A DNA stretch of 64,000 nucleotides from Linnemannia hyalina. Lineage: Eukaryota > Mortierellomycota > Mortierellomycetes > Mortierellales > Mortierellaceae. The translations under genes and the position numbers were made by a program. The first letter of the stretch is position 1, and each line of letters opens with the position of its first letter. The stretch lies in NCBI GenBank assembly GCA_019671135.1, contig JAHRHY010000006.1, positions 2,480,001 to 2,544,000 of the forward strand, written 5' to 3'. Shown here piece after piece: positions 53,272-63,903 of this stretch. Below the pieces are notes generated by a model that saw only the letters and a program-made list of their open reading frames with translations, was not told the DNA's origin and did not search any database.

Positions 53272-56212
53272 TTAGGCCGCCAACTGCGGATCCTTCTGGA
53301 AAAGCCCATTCTCCATCTCCCAGAACAATACCTGGCGAGATCCGATGACAACAACCAAATAGGCTGTTACCACGTTGTCCACCTTCAGCTCCGTAATCTC
53401 TGGACTGGCAACGTACTCTTTGAGTTGTTGACGTGGCGATATCTTGTTACCTCTGATAGGGCCATCCACAATCCATTGTCGGATGGTTTGTCCTGGTTTC
53501 CATAAATCGCGCAGACTAAACTTGAGCTCAAGAACATCTTCCGCATGGGTCATGCCTCTAAGGCGCTCGGCTTTTTCCTGGCGTCCCCCCCAGCGCCAAT
53601 AACCAAGAAATCAACCTGAATCGCTTTCCACTCCAATAGTAGCACTCGATCCTTCGGCTTCGACGGGACCCGATTCAACATGTCGACTCGCCCGGGATAT
53701 TGCGACGGCTAATATTGCCATGCAGAAAATTGAGGTAGTTACAAAGTATTAGTGCACAAGGACAATTGTTACAACTGGATCTTGTCAAGTCAATATCGTG
53801 TTACCTTTGTGATTTGAGTCTCCAATCCAATTTCCCGCAACGAGGGATGTGAATTGCCAAGCAGCGCGTAGTAAAAAGAGTCCCGGTGGTTCTCCTCCGT
53901 TTTTTTAAAGTCATTGTCACCTACATCGCGGATTTCCATAGTTCGCTTGTATAGTGCGAATGCCTGACGTACATTCCCGCTTGATACGATGTTTCGAAAT
54001 GCAAGATCGACATCTTCGAGGCGTAGTTTCAGACGGCCCAAAGCGGCATTGCCGAAGCGCTCGGCAGCAACGAGATTTGGAATCTGTAGTTGCTTGGAGT
54101 CGCCGCAGAAGGTAAGACCGCCAATGTGAAGCATATAGCTGAGCCACGACGGTTTGCTGGTCGCAATGTCGCTAGCGTATTGTATTTTGGGACAAGAGGT
54201 AAGAAACCTCTGCTTCTATATAGGACGAACATTAGGATGAATACGAAGAACAGCATTCATCATACGTGCCAAACCAGTAAGGCGGAATGACTGGGAAAGG
54301 TCTTGATATGGGATTGCACGATTCTGCGCAACGTTGGGTGGCATGATCTGGCTCCTGAGGCTGTCCAAAATAATGCCGCTTGCGACAGGCGAGGTAGCAA
54401 GAATCTATAGTGCTGGCTCAGATACCTCAGAGTTGCTAACGGCTGATGGGTTGATTGGTACGCCTCTTACCAGACTCTAACACCAGTAGCAGTAGTGCAA
54501 ATGATAATGGTATCGCACTAAGTCAGCAATCATTCAATAGCAGAAACAAGCTCTTTTGGTCTTGCAGCTCACCTCCAGGTATTCCAAGCAAGTGTTCGTG
54601 TTGAAAACTTGTTGGACCTTGCTCGAAGGGGCGAATGTGTAACCATTGTAGTTGGCCTTCATGATGTCAAAGTGATCATGGACCTTGATTTCGGATTTGC
54701 TCACACTGAGTAGATTCAAAGCGGCGTAGACATCTTCGTCGGTGAGGCCACAAAGGCCAGACAGCTCCTCCCGCCATGATACGTATGTTGCAACATTGAA
54801 TCCACTGGTATGGTCGGCCATGGAAAGTGGTGATACGCCTGTGATGAAGCATTTCGCAATGCTTCGAGGGCCCAGCTTCGACTTCACCGTCGCCCAAAAA
54901 CCTTTGAGCAATGAGTTGGCCCTGGAACGGAGGTGATCCCATGGTCTAGGGTCGTCGGGGCTCAGAAACTCATTGCTGAAAGCGTCATATTCATCCGCCA
55001 AGAGATGGATCTACAAATGAGCAGACTGCAGCGTAAGTAATGGTAGTGGTTAAGCTCAGGTAGAAAAAAAAGAGTACTGTATTAGCACTTACCCCTTTCA
55101 CACCATACAGTGGATCGTTCAATTCCTTGATGGCTTCGAGTGTCTCTGTGACCAAATTAACGCACCCAGAAAGACTTCCAACACCAGAGGGAATAATGTT
55201 TCTGTCAATCAGGTGCTCGCTCGAGGCCTCTCCGAGATACTGGGCATATGTCCTATAGAAGTTCCCGATGGCGCTGTTGATCATTGCACTAAGGCTGTCC
55301 TCAGCTGTTTTAACGTCGGGAGAGCGGTTGACAGCAGAAAAATCAAAAGTCAAAATCAGGTACTGGCCTGGTGTGACTTTTTCGCTCCTCACGCCTCGGT
55401 CCACGTCAAGGCCCTATTAGAGAAAGTAAGAGAAAGTAAGAGCGGTTTAGTAGTGGAGTCAGATCAAAAAGATAAAAATAGTAAGAATGGAGGGGACATA
55501 CCTGGAAAAGTTTTTCGTAGTTTTGCCTATGCTCAACTCCATGAAAGTGAGCCAACATGCTGAGGAAAAGAGACTTTCCGAATCGACGTGGTCTTAGGAA
55601 TAGTAGCACAGCCTCCAGAAAAGATTCCAGCACAGATATGTAGCCGGTACGATCAAAGTAGGCGTATTGCGGATTCGTACGGATTGCCTCAAAGCTGCGC
55701 TTGTCGTTAAGTGGGAACCCTTTAAAGTCATCTTTTCTGAAGGTCATCGATGCCTCGCGACTGTCGTAAGGTGCCACTGTCAGGCATGGCCGAACGATGC
55801 GTCCATCCGCCTCTGACGAGAGCCATTTTCTCTTGCTTGATGTCATGGCTGCGCAGGAATTATAAAACATCAGTAAGTCAAATGTAGATGAAGTGAATAA
55901 TGCGAGCTTGAAATGCGTACAATCCACAGTTTACCTTGAGGAGCTCGCTGGACGATGATGTGGATTGTTTTCTTGGGTGGTTTGTCTGGAAAGACATCGG
56001 AAACATCGTCGGTTGGGTCTAGCTCTGTTGACGACTCAACTTCATTCCGGACAATCGGGTTGTGTTTGTTGGCTGCAACGACGGGGATCGAGATGCGCCA
56101 GAGGGTGAGGTCCTTTGAGAGCGTGTCGATATCCAGTCTGGCACTGATGAGTACCCTGAGATCATCAATGGTGTTTGTTGGTGTAGCTTTGACGGAGAAG
56201 GCGTTCGACTGG
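53272..56212 (-). CDS. CRN-header / DUF1703-like ATPase / PD-(D/E)XK nuclease protein, probably disrupted
   Basis: The header exon (55935-56212) reads NAFSVKATPTNTIDDLRVLI, LTLWRISIPVV, LDPTDDVSDVFPDKP and KKTIHIIVQRAPQ. This matches the Crinkler N-terminal ubiquitin-like domain, as in the intact gene at 61147. It splices in phase to MTSSKRKW (55502-55848), then RPRRFGKSLFLSMLAHF, the AAA-ATPase-like P-loop region, then exon 55093-55413 and exon 54573-55010 with LLADEYDAFSNEF. The C-terminal part has YMLHIGGLTFCGDSKQLQIP, FYYALLGNSHPSLREIGLE, and the nuclease core KAIQVDFLVIG with DVLELKF (D...ExK) and EYVASPEI. CRN proteins with such NTPase plus nuclease bodies are proposed effectors acting in host or competitor cells. 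Two defects: no start exon was found upstream of the header, and an in-frame TAG (54405-54407) interrupts SEVSEPAL/ILATSPVASG. Confidence 0.65.
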
Positions 56213-56833
56213 CTATATCACTAACTGTCCGTCTTTTCGTTATAGTAACTGGCAGGCGTGACGGAGAGGGCTGGCTGACAGTAAGGGAGGGTGATGGAGG
56301 GAAATAGGCACTCGCCAGTACCCTGGCGGGTTCAGAGATGTTGGATATGGTGGAAAAAGGGAGCTTGGGGGTCAGAGCAGGTGACAATAATGTAGGGGTA
56401 GAAGTGGTTGAAGGAGGGAGCGCCTGTAGGTTGTGTTCAGAGGAGGGCAGAGTGGGAAGTGGTTCAAAAGGAGAGAGTATGTCGCTGGTGGAAGGAGCTG
56501 ACGCCCATTGTTCCTGGGTGTTGTCAGAAGCAAAAGCATTGTGCGATGAATACTGAGTTTGAGGGAAGACAGGGCTGTTGTTATATAGGTAAGGGGGTTG
56601 GTTGAATCTGAGCGATCTTAGTTGGGTGATGTTGTGTGGGTTGTGTTGATTGTATCTAATATGGCTTTGTTGATTGATGGAAGATTGCTGATAGTTGGAC
56701 AGGTTGAGTTGGTTGTCCGATTGGTGTTGTGTTGTTTGTTGCATCGAGAGGAAACCAGGCAGGGGTGGGCGGTGCTGGTTCCTTTCCGTTGCCATGCCTG
56801 AGGGAGGTAGGTTACACAGTGAACCACACCGCT
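56213..56833 (-). other. Gln/Ser/Pro-rich open frame of uncertain status
   Basis: A minus-strand frame runs open from above 56800 (ATG at about 56795, MATERNQHRPPLPGF) through this stretch and on through the header exon in a different phase. It is Asn/Gln-rich, then Ser/Pro-rich (for example PSTTSTPTLLSPALTPKLPF). No donor of the right phase was found to join it to the header exon. It may be a chance open frame or a broken exon. Confidence 0.35.
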
Positions 56834-56877
56834 CTACTTCAGGTGCAAAAATTGGCGTCTTCAGCCACCTTCCGGTG
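56834..56877 (+). repeat. hAT terminal inverted repeat, left
   Basis: Starts CTACTTCAGGTGCAAAAATT and ends CCACCTTCCGGTG. Identical over 44 bp to the reverse complement of 60509-60552. Confidence 0.92.
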
Positions 56878-56937
56878 TGGCCATCGGTGTGCTGAAGTGG
56901 TGGTCCACCGGACGAGAAATTAATTAAACGGTCACAC

Positions 56938-57048
56938 ACCTGTTCTCCTTCCAGTGTACAACCTGTTCTCTACCAGTGTACACCTGTTCTCTACCAGTGT
57001 ACACCTGTTCTCTACCAGTGTACACCTGTTCTTCTACCGGTGTACACT
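56938..57048 (+). repeat. Subterminal tandem repeats of the hAT element
   Basis: Five copies of a 21-22 bp unit, ACCTGTTCTCTACCAGTGTA plus one base, the first and last slightly diverged. They begin 60 bases inside the left terminal repeat. Confidence 0.9.
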
Positions 57049-57495
57049 GGTTCTCTATCTGGCTCTCTGTTGTACACTGCTTGTGTTGCCACCCAGTATG
57101 CGTCGTAAAAACCATGCTACATTTGACCTGCGTCCACGCACATCAGCCTTCGCTTTGCCTTTCAACATCGCTCCCCAAACGGCAATTTCTTCCCTAAAAG
57201 CATTTCCTCACTGTTGTCACTTCTCTTGCTCATTATTATTTTCCTGTCCTTCCTTCGTTTCCAACTCACTCAACTCACTCTCCCACCTTCTTCACCCGCT
57301 GGTAAGTCCTCAGTTTCATCCATACCCGCGACTGTATCAGCACATACACCAATAAAGCAGGAGCAAATACGTGATTTACACGTTATGATCTCTCCATAAT
57401 ATCAACGCGACACCCCTCATGTTTGCTTTCTTCTTACTCATATCACTTGGTCGCCACCCGTTCGTTCGTCTGATATGCTTTATAAAAGAAGGGAT

Positions 57496-60400
57496 TTAAT
57501 GCCAATAAAGATACCCAGGATTCAAGTAATGTGGAAATCTACAGAAGAATTTGTTGAAACTATGGTTGCGCATCAAGTTCCGGAAAGTTGTATGAAGCAT
57601 CCTGCACCTATTGGTTCCTAGGATTCGTCCGGCACGACTAAACGATCGTTCGGATTCAGATGATGTAGCTGGGATTCCCAAGTAAGCGCGAGCCACGCGG
57701 ATTAAATATGCTGCCTCGGGGTCTTCCTGCCATTCGTTCCAGTAATCCAGAGGAAGATCTGCAAATTCGGAAAAATCATTCTCCTCGGCCGCTATTTGCT
57801 CGCAGTAATCCTGCACGATCATTGCGGCATTCATCCTTCGCCTGACCAATGTTTGAATGGGCCCGGAGTGGAATCTCTTCTGGCGGCTTGGAGTCGATAC
57901 TTGGGAATCCTGACGGTTCTGGGCAGAGCGTTGGGCGTCCTCCTCCTGTAAGCGAATGATTTCTGCGACGACCAAATATTTAGCCTTGCACAAATATGTC
58001 GATGGATCGCTTCTTCCATTCAACATTCGGAAGACCATATCTGTCACCTCGAAGGCCGGGGGGAGGCGTGCATCGGCGGGGAGCGGCGTATTCCACATGT
58101 CGAGCTTTCCATAAGCTGGGGTTAGGAACATGGCCACCAGCATGGAATCGGGGATAGTCTCATAGCTCCATGATTGTCGCAACTCTTTCTCCAGCTGTTG
58201 ATGCATCTCTCGTGGTCCGTCGGTGACGAAAGTGTCGATAGCAGGAAGGATTCCTTCAATCCTGGGATAGACTTGTGAGATGGTCGGGTTCTCAAGTTGG
58301 CCTACCCAATGGGTGAAGTTGGCTGCTCCTTGGAGAAGTCGAATGAGCTCGTTGAGGATAGCGACCTCTTCTCCGGATGGAATGAGATTTTTGAGCGTGA
58401 GGGCGTTGGCTCGTTGGTCGTTGTGGGCTGCAAGCATTCGTCGGTATGCTTTTTCGAAGGCCGGAGAAACCTTGACGACCCGGGCGATCATTACATACTT
58501 GGAGTTCCATCTAGTGTGGTTCATCGCAAGAAGTTTGTAGCTCTTGCCGAACAGGACCTTCTGCTCCTCTGCCAGGATTGACATCGCATTCGGGTGGGTT
58601 CTAAAAAAACGGACACTTCCGAACACTTGCTGATCAGGGCTGCAACCGTGGCCGATGCTTCCCACGCTTTGCTGATACACAACTGCATTTTATGTGCAGC
58701 GCACGCGATCCAGGCCACGTTACTCGTCTCTTGCTGATAAAGAGACAGACACTTTTTCATATTCGCGCCTTGATCTGTTGTTGCGGCAATGACCTTGCCT
58801 TCCAAAGCCCAGGCTGCGAGAACTTCTTCTATATTCGAAAGAAAAGCGGAATACGTGTTAGGATCTGATAATATGATTCGTAGATTAGCCCAAACCGCCT
58901 CCTACCTTAATAAGACAACAATATCAAAAAAAAAAAAGGAACCTTACTAAGCTTTATCAGCAGATACTCTCCCGTCTGACGCTCTCCTTCAATTAGCACC
59001 ATGTCGAGGAGGATTGTTGCCGTCTGTAAGCTTGGGGTAATGTAGTGCATTGTGATCCCCAGATACTTGCGCTGGTCCGCGCTTGTCCAGCCGTCGAATG
59101 TAATAGCGCAACGGTCCAAGTCCCTGGCAAACAGTCCTCGAAGATGGAGATATTTGTCACGGGTGGTATTGGCGACTTTCTTCTTCATCGTCTGTGAGGC
59201 ATGGACGTCGAATCCCCGCATGCTCACTGCCTTGATTTTCCGAAAATTAGGATTGTCGAACAAAGAGTAGTTCACCGCACCCTCGCTGAGGAGATTTAGC
59301 CAGCATGTTTCCACAGTTGCCTTATCTTCCAAAGTAGGGATCGGAATACCGGGTAAGGCGCTCTGAAATTTCGATTTCCTGGGTGTCCGCTTGGGGGTCG
59401 AAGGTGCTTGGTATTCTTGTTGCTCCTGGGACGCGTGAGGGTCGACTGGCAAGCGATCCAGGCAATTCTGGAGCCCCTGGAATAATCGGAAGGCCTCGTA
59501 CACTGCTTTGTGGGTGCTATTCATATGACTTTCCCGGCCGATCATTCCAGCACCACCGGATAACTTGGTCTTGCAGGAGTCGTCGGTCATTATGGCACAG
59601 ATGTATTTGCTCTTTTCTTCTCCCTCATCGAAGACTTTGACCGAACGGAAAAAATGAGAGAAGATGGCGTTACCACGAGCCCGCGCACGGTTTGGAACAT
59701 GTATCAAAGCCTTCATCTCCTCTGGAGCATGCTCGCTACAATCCTCAGGCGAAGGGAGCTCATACGGATGACATCTCTCCACCACCTGCAGCCATCGCTC
59801 CGAACACGCATATTGGGCACGCAATTGGCGACGCTGCTCTCCACGAACTTGAGTTGGGTTCATATCATACAACGGGGTCCCGGTCCTCATGTCCTCAATA
59901 ATGGCGATTGAAGTGGCCCTGGAGTGAGATGTTTGAGACTTTGGAATACCCCTTGGAGCATCACGCGTCTCGGGGTCATCAGTACTCTCACGTCGAGATA
60001 ATCCAGAAATCGATGTCGAATCCGTGGTATCGGAGAGCGCTGAGGAAGCTTGGGAGCGGTAAGGGTGGTAAGCAACTCGTGAACGAGAGGGAGACGCTAC
60101 GGGGTTGGCAGTTGTTTCGGGCATTGAGGCTATGCGAAGCAATGGAGGGGGCTCAAGAACAGCAGGAGGTTCCGCACGAACGACCGTAGACATCTCTCCC
60201 GGTTGTCCCCAAAAACGCGCTTCCGCACTAGGCTGCAAGAATCGAATAAAGGGGCAGGGTCAGCAAGTAAACTCGCACAACTTGGGACGGCACAAATTCA
60301 GATCCGATAATTTCAAACAACTTACTGAAAGGAGGAACTCAACTTCGCCCTCGTTACTGTTTTCGTCAACAGGTCCGTCAGTCATTTCGTCATCAGCGTT

Positions 60401-60496
60401 TCGGGCTCCAATGGCACTTCGCCTAAACTTCGAAGGAAAGTCTTCCTCGAACTCTTCTCCTTGTGGACTGTGAATAGGGATCTTCTTCCAAGTCAT
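57496..60496 (-). CDS. hAT transposase (one frameshift)
   Basis: The start is taken as ATG 60496 (MTWKKIPIHSPQGEEF); another ATG at 60511 lies in the terminal repeat. Exon 1 joins in phase to a long exon (down to about 58945) with a Cys/His cluster, YICAIMTDDSCKTKL...HMNSTH, a BED-like zinc finger candidate. The first catalytic region follows in CAITFDGWTSADQRKYLGI. The next exon has VIAATTDQGANMKKCLSLY and CAAHKMQLCISKAW, the second Asp and the CxxH insertion motif. The C-terminal dimerisation region reads AYLGIPATSSESERSFSRAG with the catalytic Glu in SESERSFS. The reading shifts frame in a run of seven T (plus strand A7 at 58603-58609), between ISKCSEVSV and RTHPNAMSILAEEQK. Apart from that the gene is complete, ending at 57496. 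Confidence 0.85.
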
Positions 60497-60508
60497 CGTA
60501 TGTGGTAT

Positions 60509-60552
60509 CACCGGAAGGTGGCTGAAGACGCCAATTTTTGCACCTGAAGTAG
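60509..60552 (-). repeat. hAT terminal inverted repeat, right
   Basis: Reverse complement of 56834-56877 over 44 bp; begins 13 bases upstream of the chosen transposase start. Confidence 0.92.
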
Positions 60553-60998
60553 TATAAGAAAAAGGCTAACACAACTTTGAGGCAATTTTTTTTTCAGAAT
60601 CGCTTTTGGAATCGGCATCGAAATCCATTTTTAATAAGGAGGGAGGCTATTGGCGGGGCGATTTACTCACTTCGGTGACATAATTCTCGCGCCCAGCCAG
60701 AAGTGTTCTGTAACCTTCCATGCCTTTCTTCCTTTCTGCCACCATTCTCACACTTCCAACGCCCTCACCTTTCCACCATCACTCGATTCCTTTCCTCACT
60801 CTTCCCTCATCTCGTTGCTGGGCCACCTTCCCTGTGCGTTTTTATCGTCTCTTCCCCACCTTTTTCCTCTGTTCGACTTTACTGCCAGTTTGTTTCTCAC
60901 CACCCTTATTTCTATTTCCACATCTATCGCATTTGCCACCGTTCTTACGCCCTTTCATCCCTTCTTACTTTTCCTTTTAACCTCACACCTTCTTCTAT

Positions 60999-61035
<37 letters not shown>

Positions 61036-61146
61036 CCATTCACCCCTCGCCCTCACTACACCCTGCACCTTCTCCACATCCCTCACTCCGTTTACAACCC
61101 TCATCTTTCCCCTTCCACTTACTTTCCTTTCACTCTTCACAACACC
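60553..61146. other. Promoter and leader of the intact CRN gene
   Basis: Contains dispersed repeat copy C, then a long CT-rich leader (60715-61146) with a T-run of about 34 at 61002-61035. The Phe/Ser/Leu-rich frames in it are low complexity and not accepted. Confidence 0.5.
60654..60692 (+). repeat. Dispersed repeat, copy C (partial)
   Basis: Reads CGATTTACTCACTTCGGTGA then CATAATTCTCGCGCCC; aligns to the central part of copies A and B with several changes. About 450 bases upstream of the intact CRN gene. Confidence 0.6.
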
Positions 61147-63593
61147 ATGTCCAACAACCTTCTGAACCTGTTCTGTCTTGTCGACGGAGAGGCCGCCACC
61201 AACGCGTTCCCTGTCGAGATCGAGTCAACCAAGACCATCGGCGACCTCAAGGACTTCATCAGGGACAAGAATGCTGTCGAGTTTACAGATGTCGATGCCA
61301 AATCCCTTACTCTCTGGCGCGTCTCGATCCCAATCACAAAAGGCAACGAGGACACTCCCATCCTGCTCGAAGATGTCCCCAGCAGCGACAAGAACAAGCT
61401 CGGTCCAACAGACGATGTTCCCGAGTGGTTTCAACAAGTACCACTCAAGAAAACGATCCACGTCATAGTCCAGCGACCCCCACCAGGTACAGTATTCTTG
61501 CTTTCTCTAACCAAGCCTCATCATGTAGCATAAACTGGTTCATTTTACTGACTTTATTGCATGTATTTCATCATGGTCTGCGTTGCATGCATTAGCTGTG
61601 GCAATGAAGAGACTGCTTGAGCAAGGTAAACGCTGGTTTGACACATCTCCCTGTATGAACATCCCTATATTACAAACGTCTTATTCTCCAGTTTTTTCAC
61701 CAAATAATAGATCCTCAGTACTTACCTCAGAAGAAGAAGATTCGTATTGAGGAAGGTTGGAAGCCATTTACGGCATCTGACGGAATCCGAGTGGATTTGC
61801 CTCCTTCTTGGATCGACATACTTGCGAGCACCGAATTTGTACCCGAACCGCGAGCAGCCTTCGATCACCTCAATGACGACCTTCGAGCTGGCGACGCAAT
61901 CATTGTACCGAGTATGGGCCAAATCCCCAAGGACTTTGGACTTTACGGCCAAGGTCACAAACTTCTCGTCACCGAGCAAATGCTGGAACTTTGGGATGAA
62001 ATACATCGGGACCAAGAGCGTACGTACAGACGAATCCTGTCCGGTCCGATGGGTGTTGGCAAGTCGTATCTCTCCTATTTCCTCGCAGCAAGGGCGTATG
62101 CTGAAGGATGGCTTGTCCTCTACATGTCAGATGCCGGAGAGTTGGACAGGGACGACGAGAACGAGTCAGCATTGCAGGTGGTCAAGCGATTCCTGGCTCT
62201 CAACAAAGATGTTTTGACCGGCGCCGAGTTGGCGATGCTTTTAAACGACTACGACGGCACACGCAACATATCAAGGAATGCTATGTCAGTAATCTTCGGG
62301 ACGCTACTCAAGTCGCGGGATCGGAAGACGCTGTTGCTTGTTGACGAGCATGGGAAGTTGTTCAGAAAAGAGCCTTACATTCCGGACAAGTTCAGGTCGC
62401 TGGTACCTCTTTTGTTATACAACTGGTGGGGTGAGGACGCCAAGGGGTCTCGGGTGGTTTTCACAGGCACCGCGCACGCCAAGTACGAGATGGAGATCTT
62501 GGAGGAGAGCTATAGGTTCATGTCGGTGGTTTTTGTCGGGCCGCTATCAAGACATGTATTCTCCAAGCTACTGGACATGTACCCTCGCCTGGCAGCACCA
62601 GCCATCAGGAAGGAGGTCACAGCAATCACGAACTGTGTGCCGCGAGAGCTTGTGCATCTGTCAGACTATCTCGAGCTTTTCCCGGATCCCATCGCTATAG
62701 ACAACCTTCAAGTATGGTCGAGCAAGCGAACCAAGGTCTTCCTATCGACTGCAAAGACGTACTACGATAGTCGCACTCCGTTTAGGAAGAACGATTTCTA
62801 CGAGGCCCTCGTGCATACGTTCCTTGGCAGCACTAGCATGGTCGATTTCGAATGGGACTTCCTGGATCTAGGACTCATTTATCGGTGCAAGGACGTCGGT
62901 CGGATCGGAACACAACACCACATTTTATGCCGTCCCGCCCAGAGGGCTCTTCTAGAGCTGTTCAAGAATATGCCGCTACCTGACGCTATCAAGACGCGAA
63001 TTTGTGACGGCAGCCTCAATGGGAACGAATTTGAGGAGGCTCTGTATCATCAGCTCATATGCACCGCCAAACCAATCGAGCTCAAGACAACCGATCTCAA
63101 CGGCCGGCACCCGAGTACCATTTTACTGGATTTTTCCCATTATGAGACCCTCCGAGCTGGTATGACCTCCCTTGGATCCGGCCACGAAAAGGTTCTGACC
63201 CGCGGCTACTGCAATCACCCTCGATTTGACTTTATGCTTGGACCAGTGTTCATTCAAGTATCCGTCAGCGACTTTGCAAAACACAATAAGGATTCGGCGG
63301 ACTTCAGCATCGCTTTCACCGCCAGGGATATCAATGGAACGAATCAGATTGAGCGTTACCTAAATGATCTGTATGGTCCCGGTCACTCCGCGAAGATAGA
63401 GCACAACAAGTTTGTTGTCACCAGGAACGGTGAGGATGTGCTTGGATTTAATGTAGTCTACATTCGTGGCTCTCCCGGCCAACCTTCGCACCCCAAATTG
63501 GCCAAGCAGTTCCCAGATGTTCGACATATCTCATTCGAGGCAGTCATTGAGAGCCTTTTCAAGAATATTGTTACAAGTCAGCCCTCCAAGTAG
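61147..63593 (+). CDS. Crinkler (CRN)-type effector: header, P-loop NTPase, nuclease-like tail
   Basis: Exons 61147-61486, 61596-61625 and 61711-63593 join in phase to 750 residues; no lesion was seen. The header begins MSNNLLNLFCLVDGEAATNA and has FPVEIESTKTIGDLKDFI, SLTLWRVSIPI, LGPTDDVPEWF and the closing KKTIHVIVQRPPP, matching the ubiquitin-like CRN N-terminal domain. After a linker the NTPase has Walker A GPMGVGKSYLSYFLAAR and Walker B-like TLLLVDEHGKLF, then VVFTGTAHAKYEM. The C-terminal part has NGNEFEEALYHQL, HPRFDFMLGPVFIQVSVSDF and a helical end. This resembles the restriction-endonuclease-like tails of CRN proteins, though a clean ExK was not seen. Such proteins are thought to act in recipient cells or in conflict between organisms. 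No signal peptide is visible, which is common for non-oomycete CRNs. Confidence 0.82.
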
Positions 63594-63903
63594 TAGAACT
63601 TTAATACATCCCATGAAATTGTCTCGAACTGACTACAAATCTCGAAATATTCCGTGTGTGCATGGCCATGGTTTCTTTGCCATCCTATGTTGTCACTTTC
63701 TTAGACACCATTGCCATTGCCCCCATGGCCACCTCACATCTTTCATCTACTGTTCACTTTTACTTTTCAATCCACTCCTCGGCGCATCAATACATTCCTC
63801 CAACGAACGCGGACACTACTGTAAGAGTAAGAAATGGGGCGTCGAGCGGTCGCCATCATACTATTATATCACGGGATCATATGTCAAAAAGAGAGCACTA
63901 ACC
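63594..63903. other. CRN gene 3' flank
   Basis: No gene recognised; several CATGGCCAT-type short words near 63663 and 63722 but no structure. Confidence 0.45.

Larger units (their letters stand above)
56834..60552 (-). mobile_element. hAT-superfamily DNA transposon with 44-bp perfect TIRs
   Basis: The sequences at 56834-56877 and 60509-60552 are perfect inverted copies over 44 bp. They enclose a hAT transposase on the minus strand and subterminal tandem repeats. Six bases inside the outer edge the repeat reads CAGGTGCAAAAATTGG, a CAG-type end as in many hAT elements. No matching 8-bp target duplication was found: the flanks are CTCTACTT/AAGTAGTA if CAGG is the end, which are inverted rather than direct. 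The element is about 3.72 kb. Confidence 0.85.

Noticed and set aside
60650..61165. Phe/Ser/Leu-rich plus-strand frames before the CRN gene
   Set aside because: They run through the T-run and CT-rich leader; the CRN start at 61147 is clear and lies in one of them only by chance.
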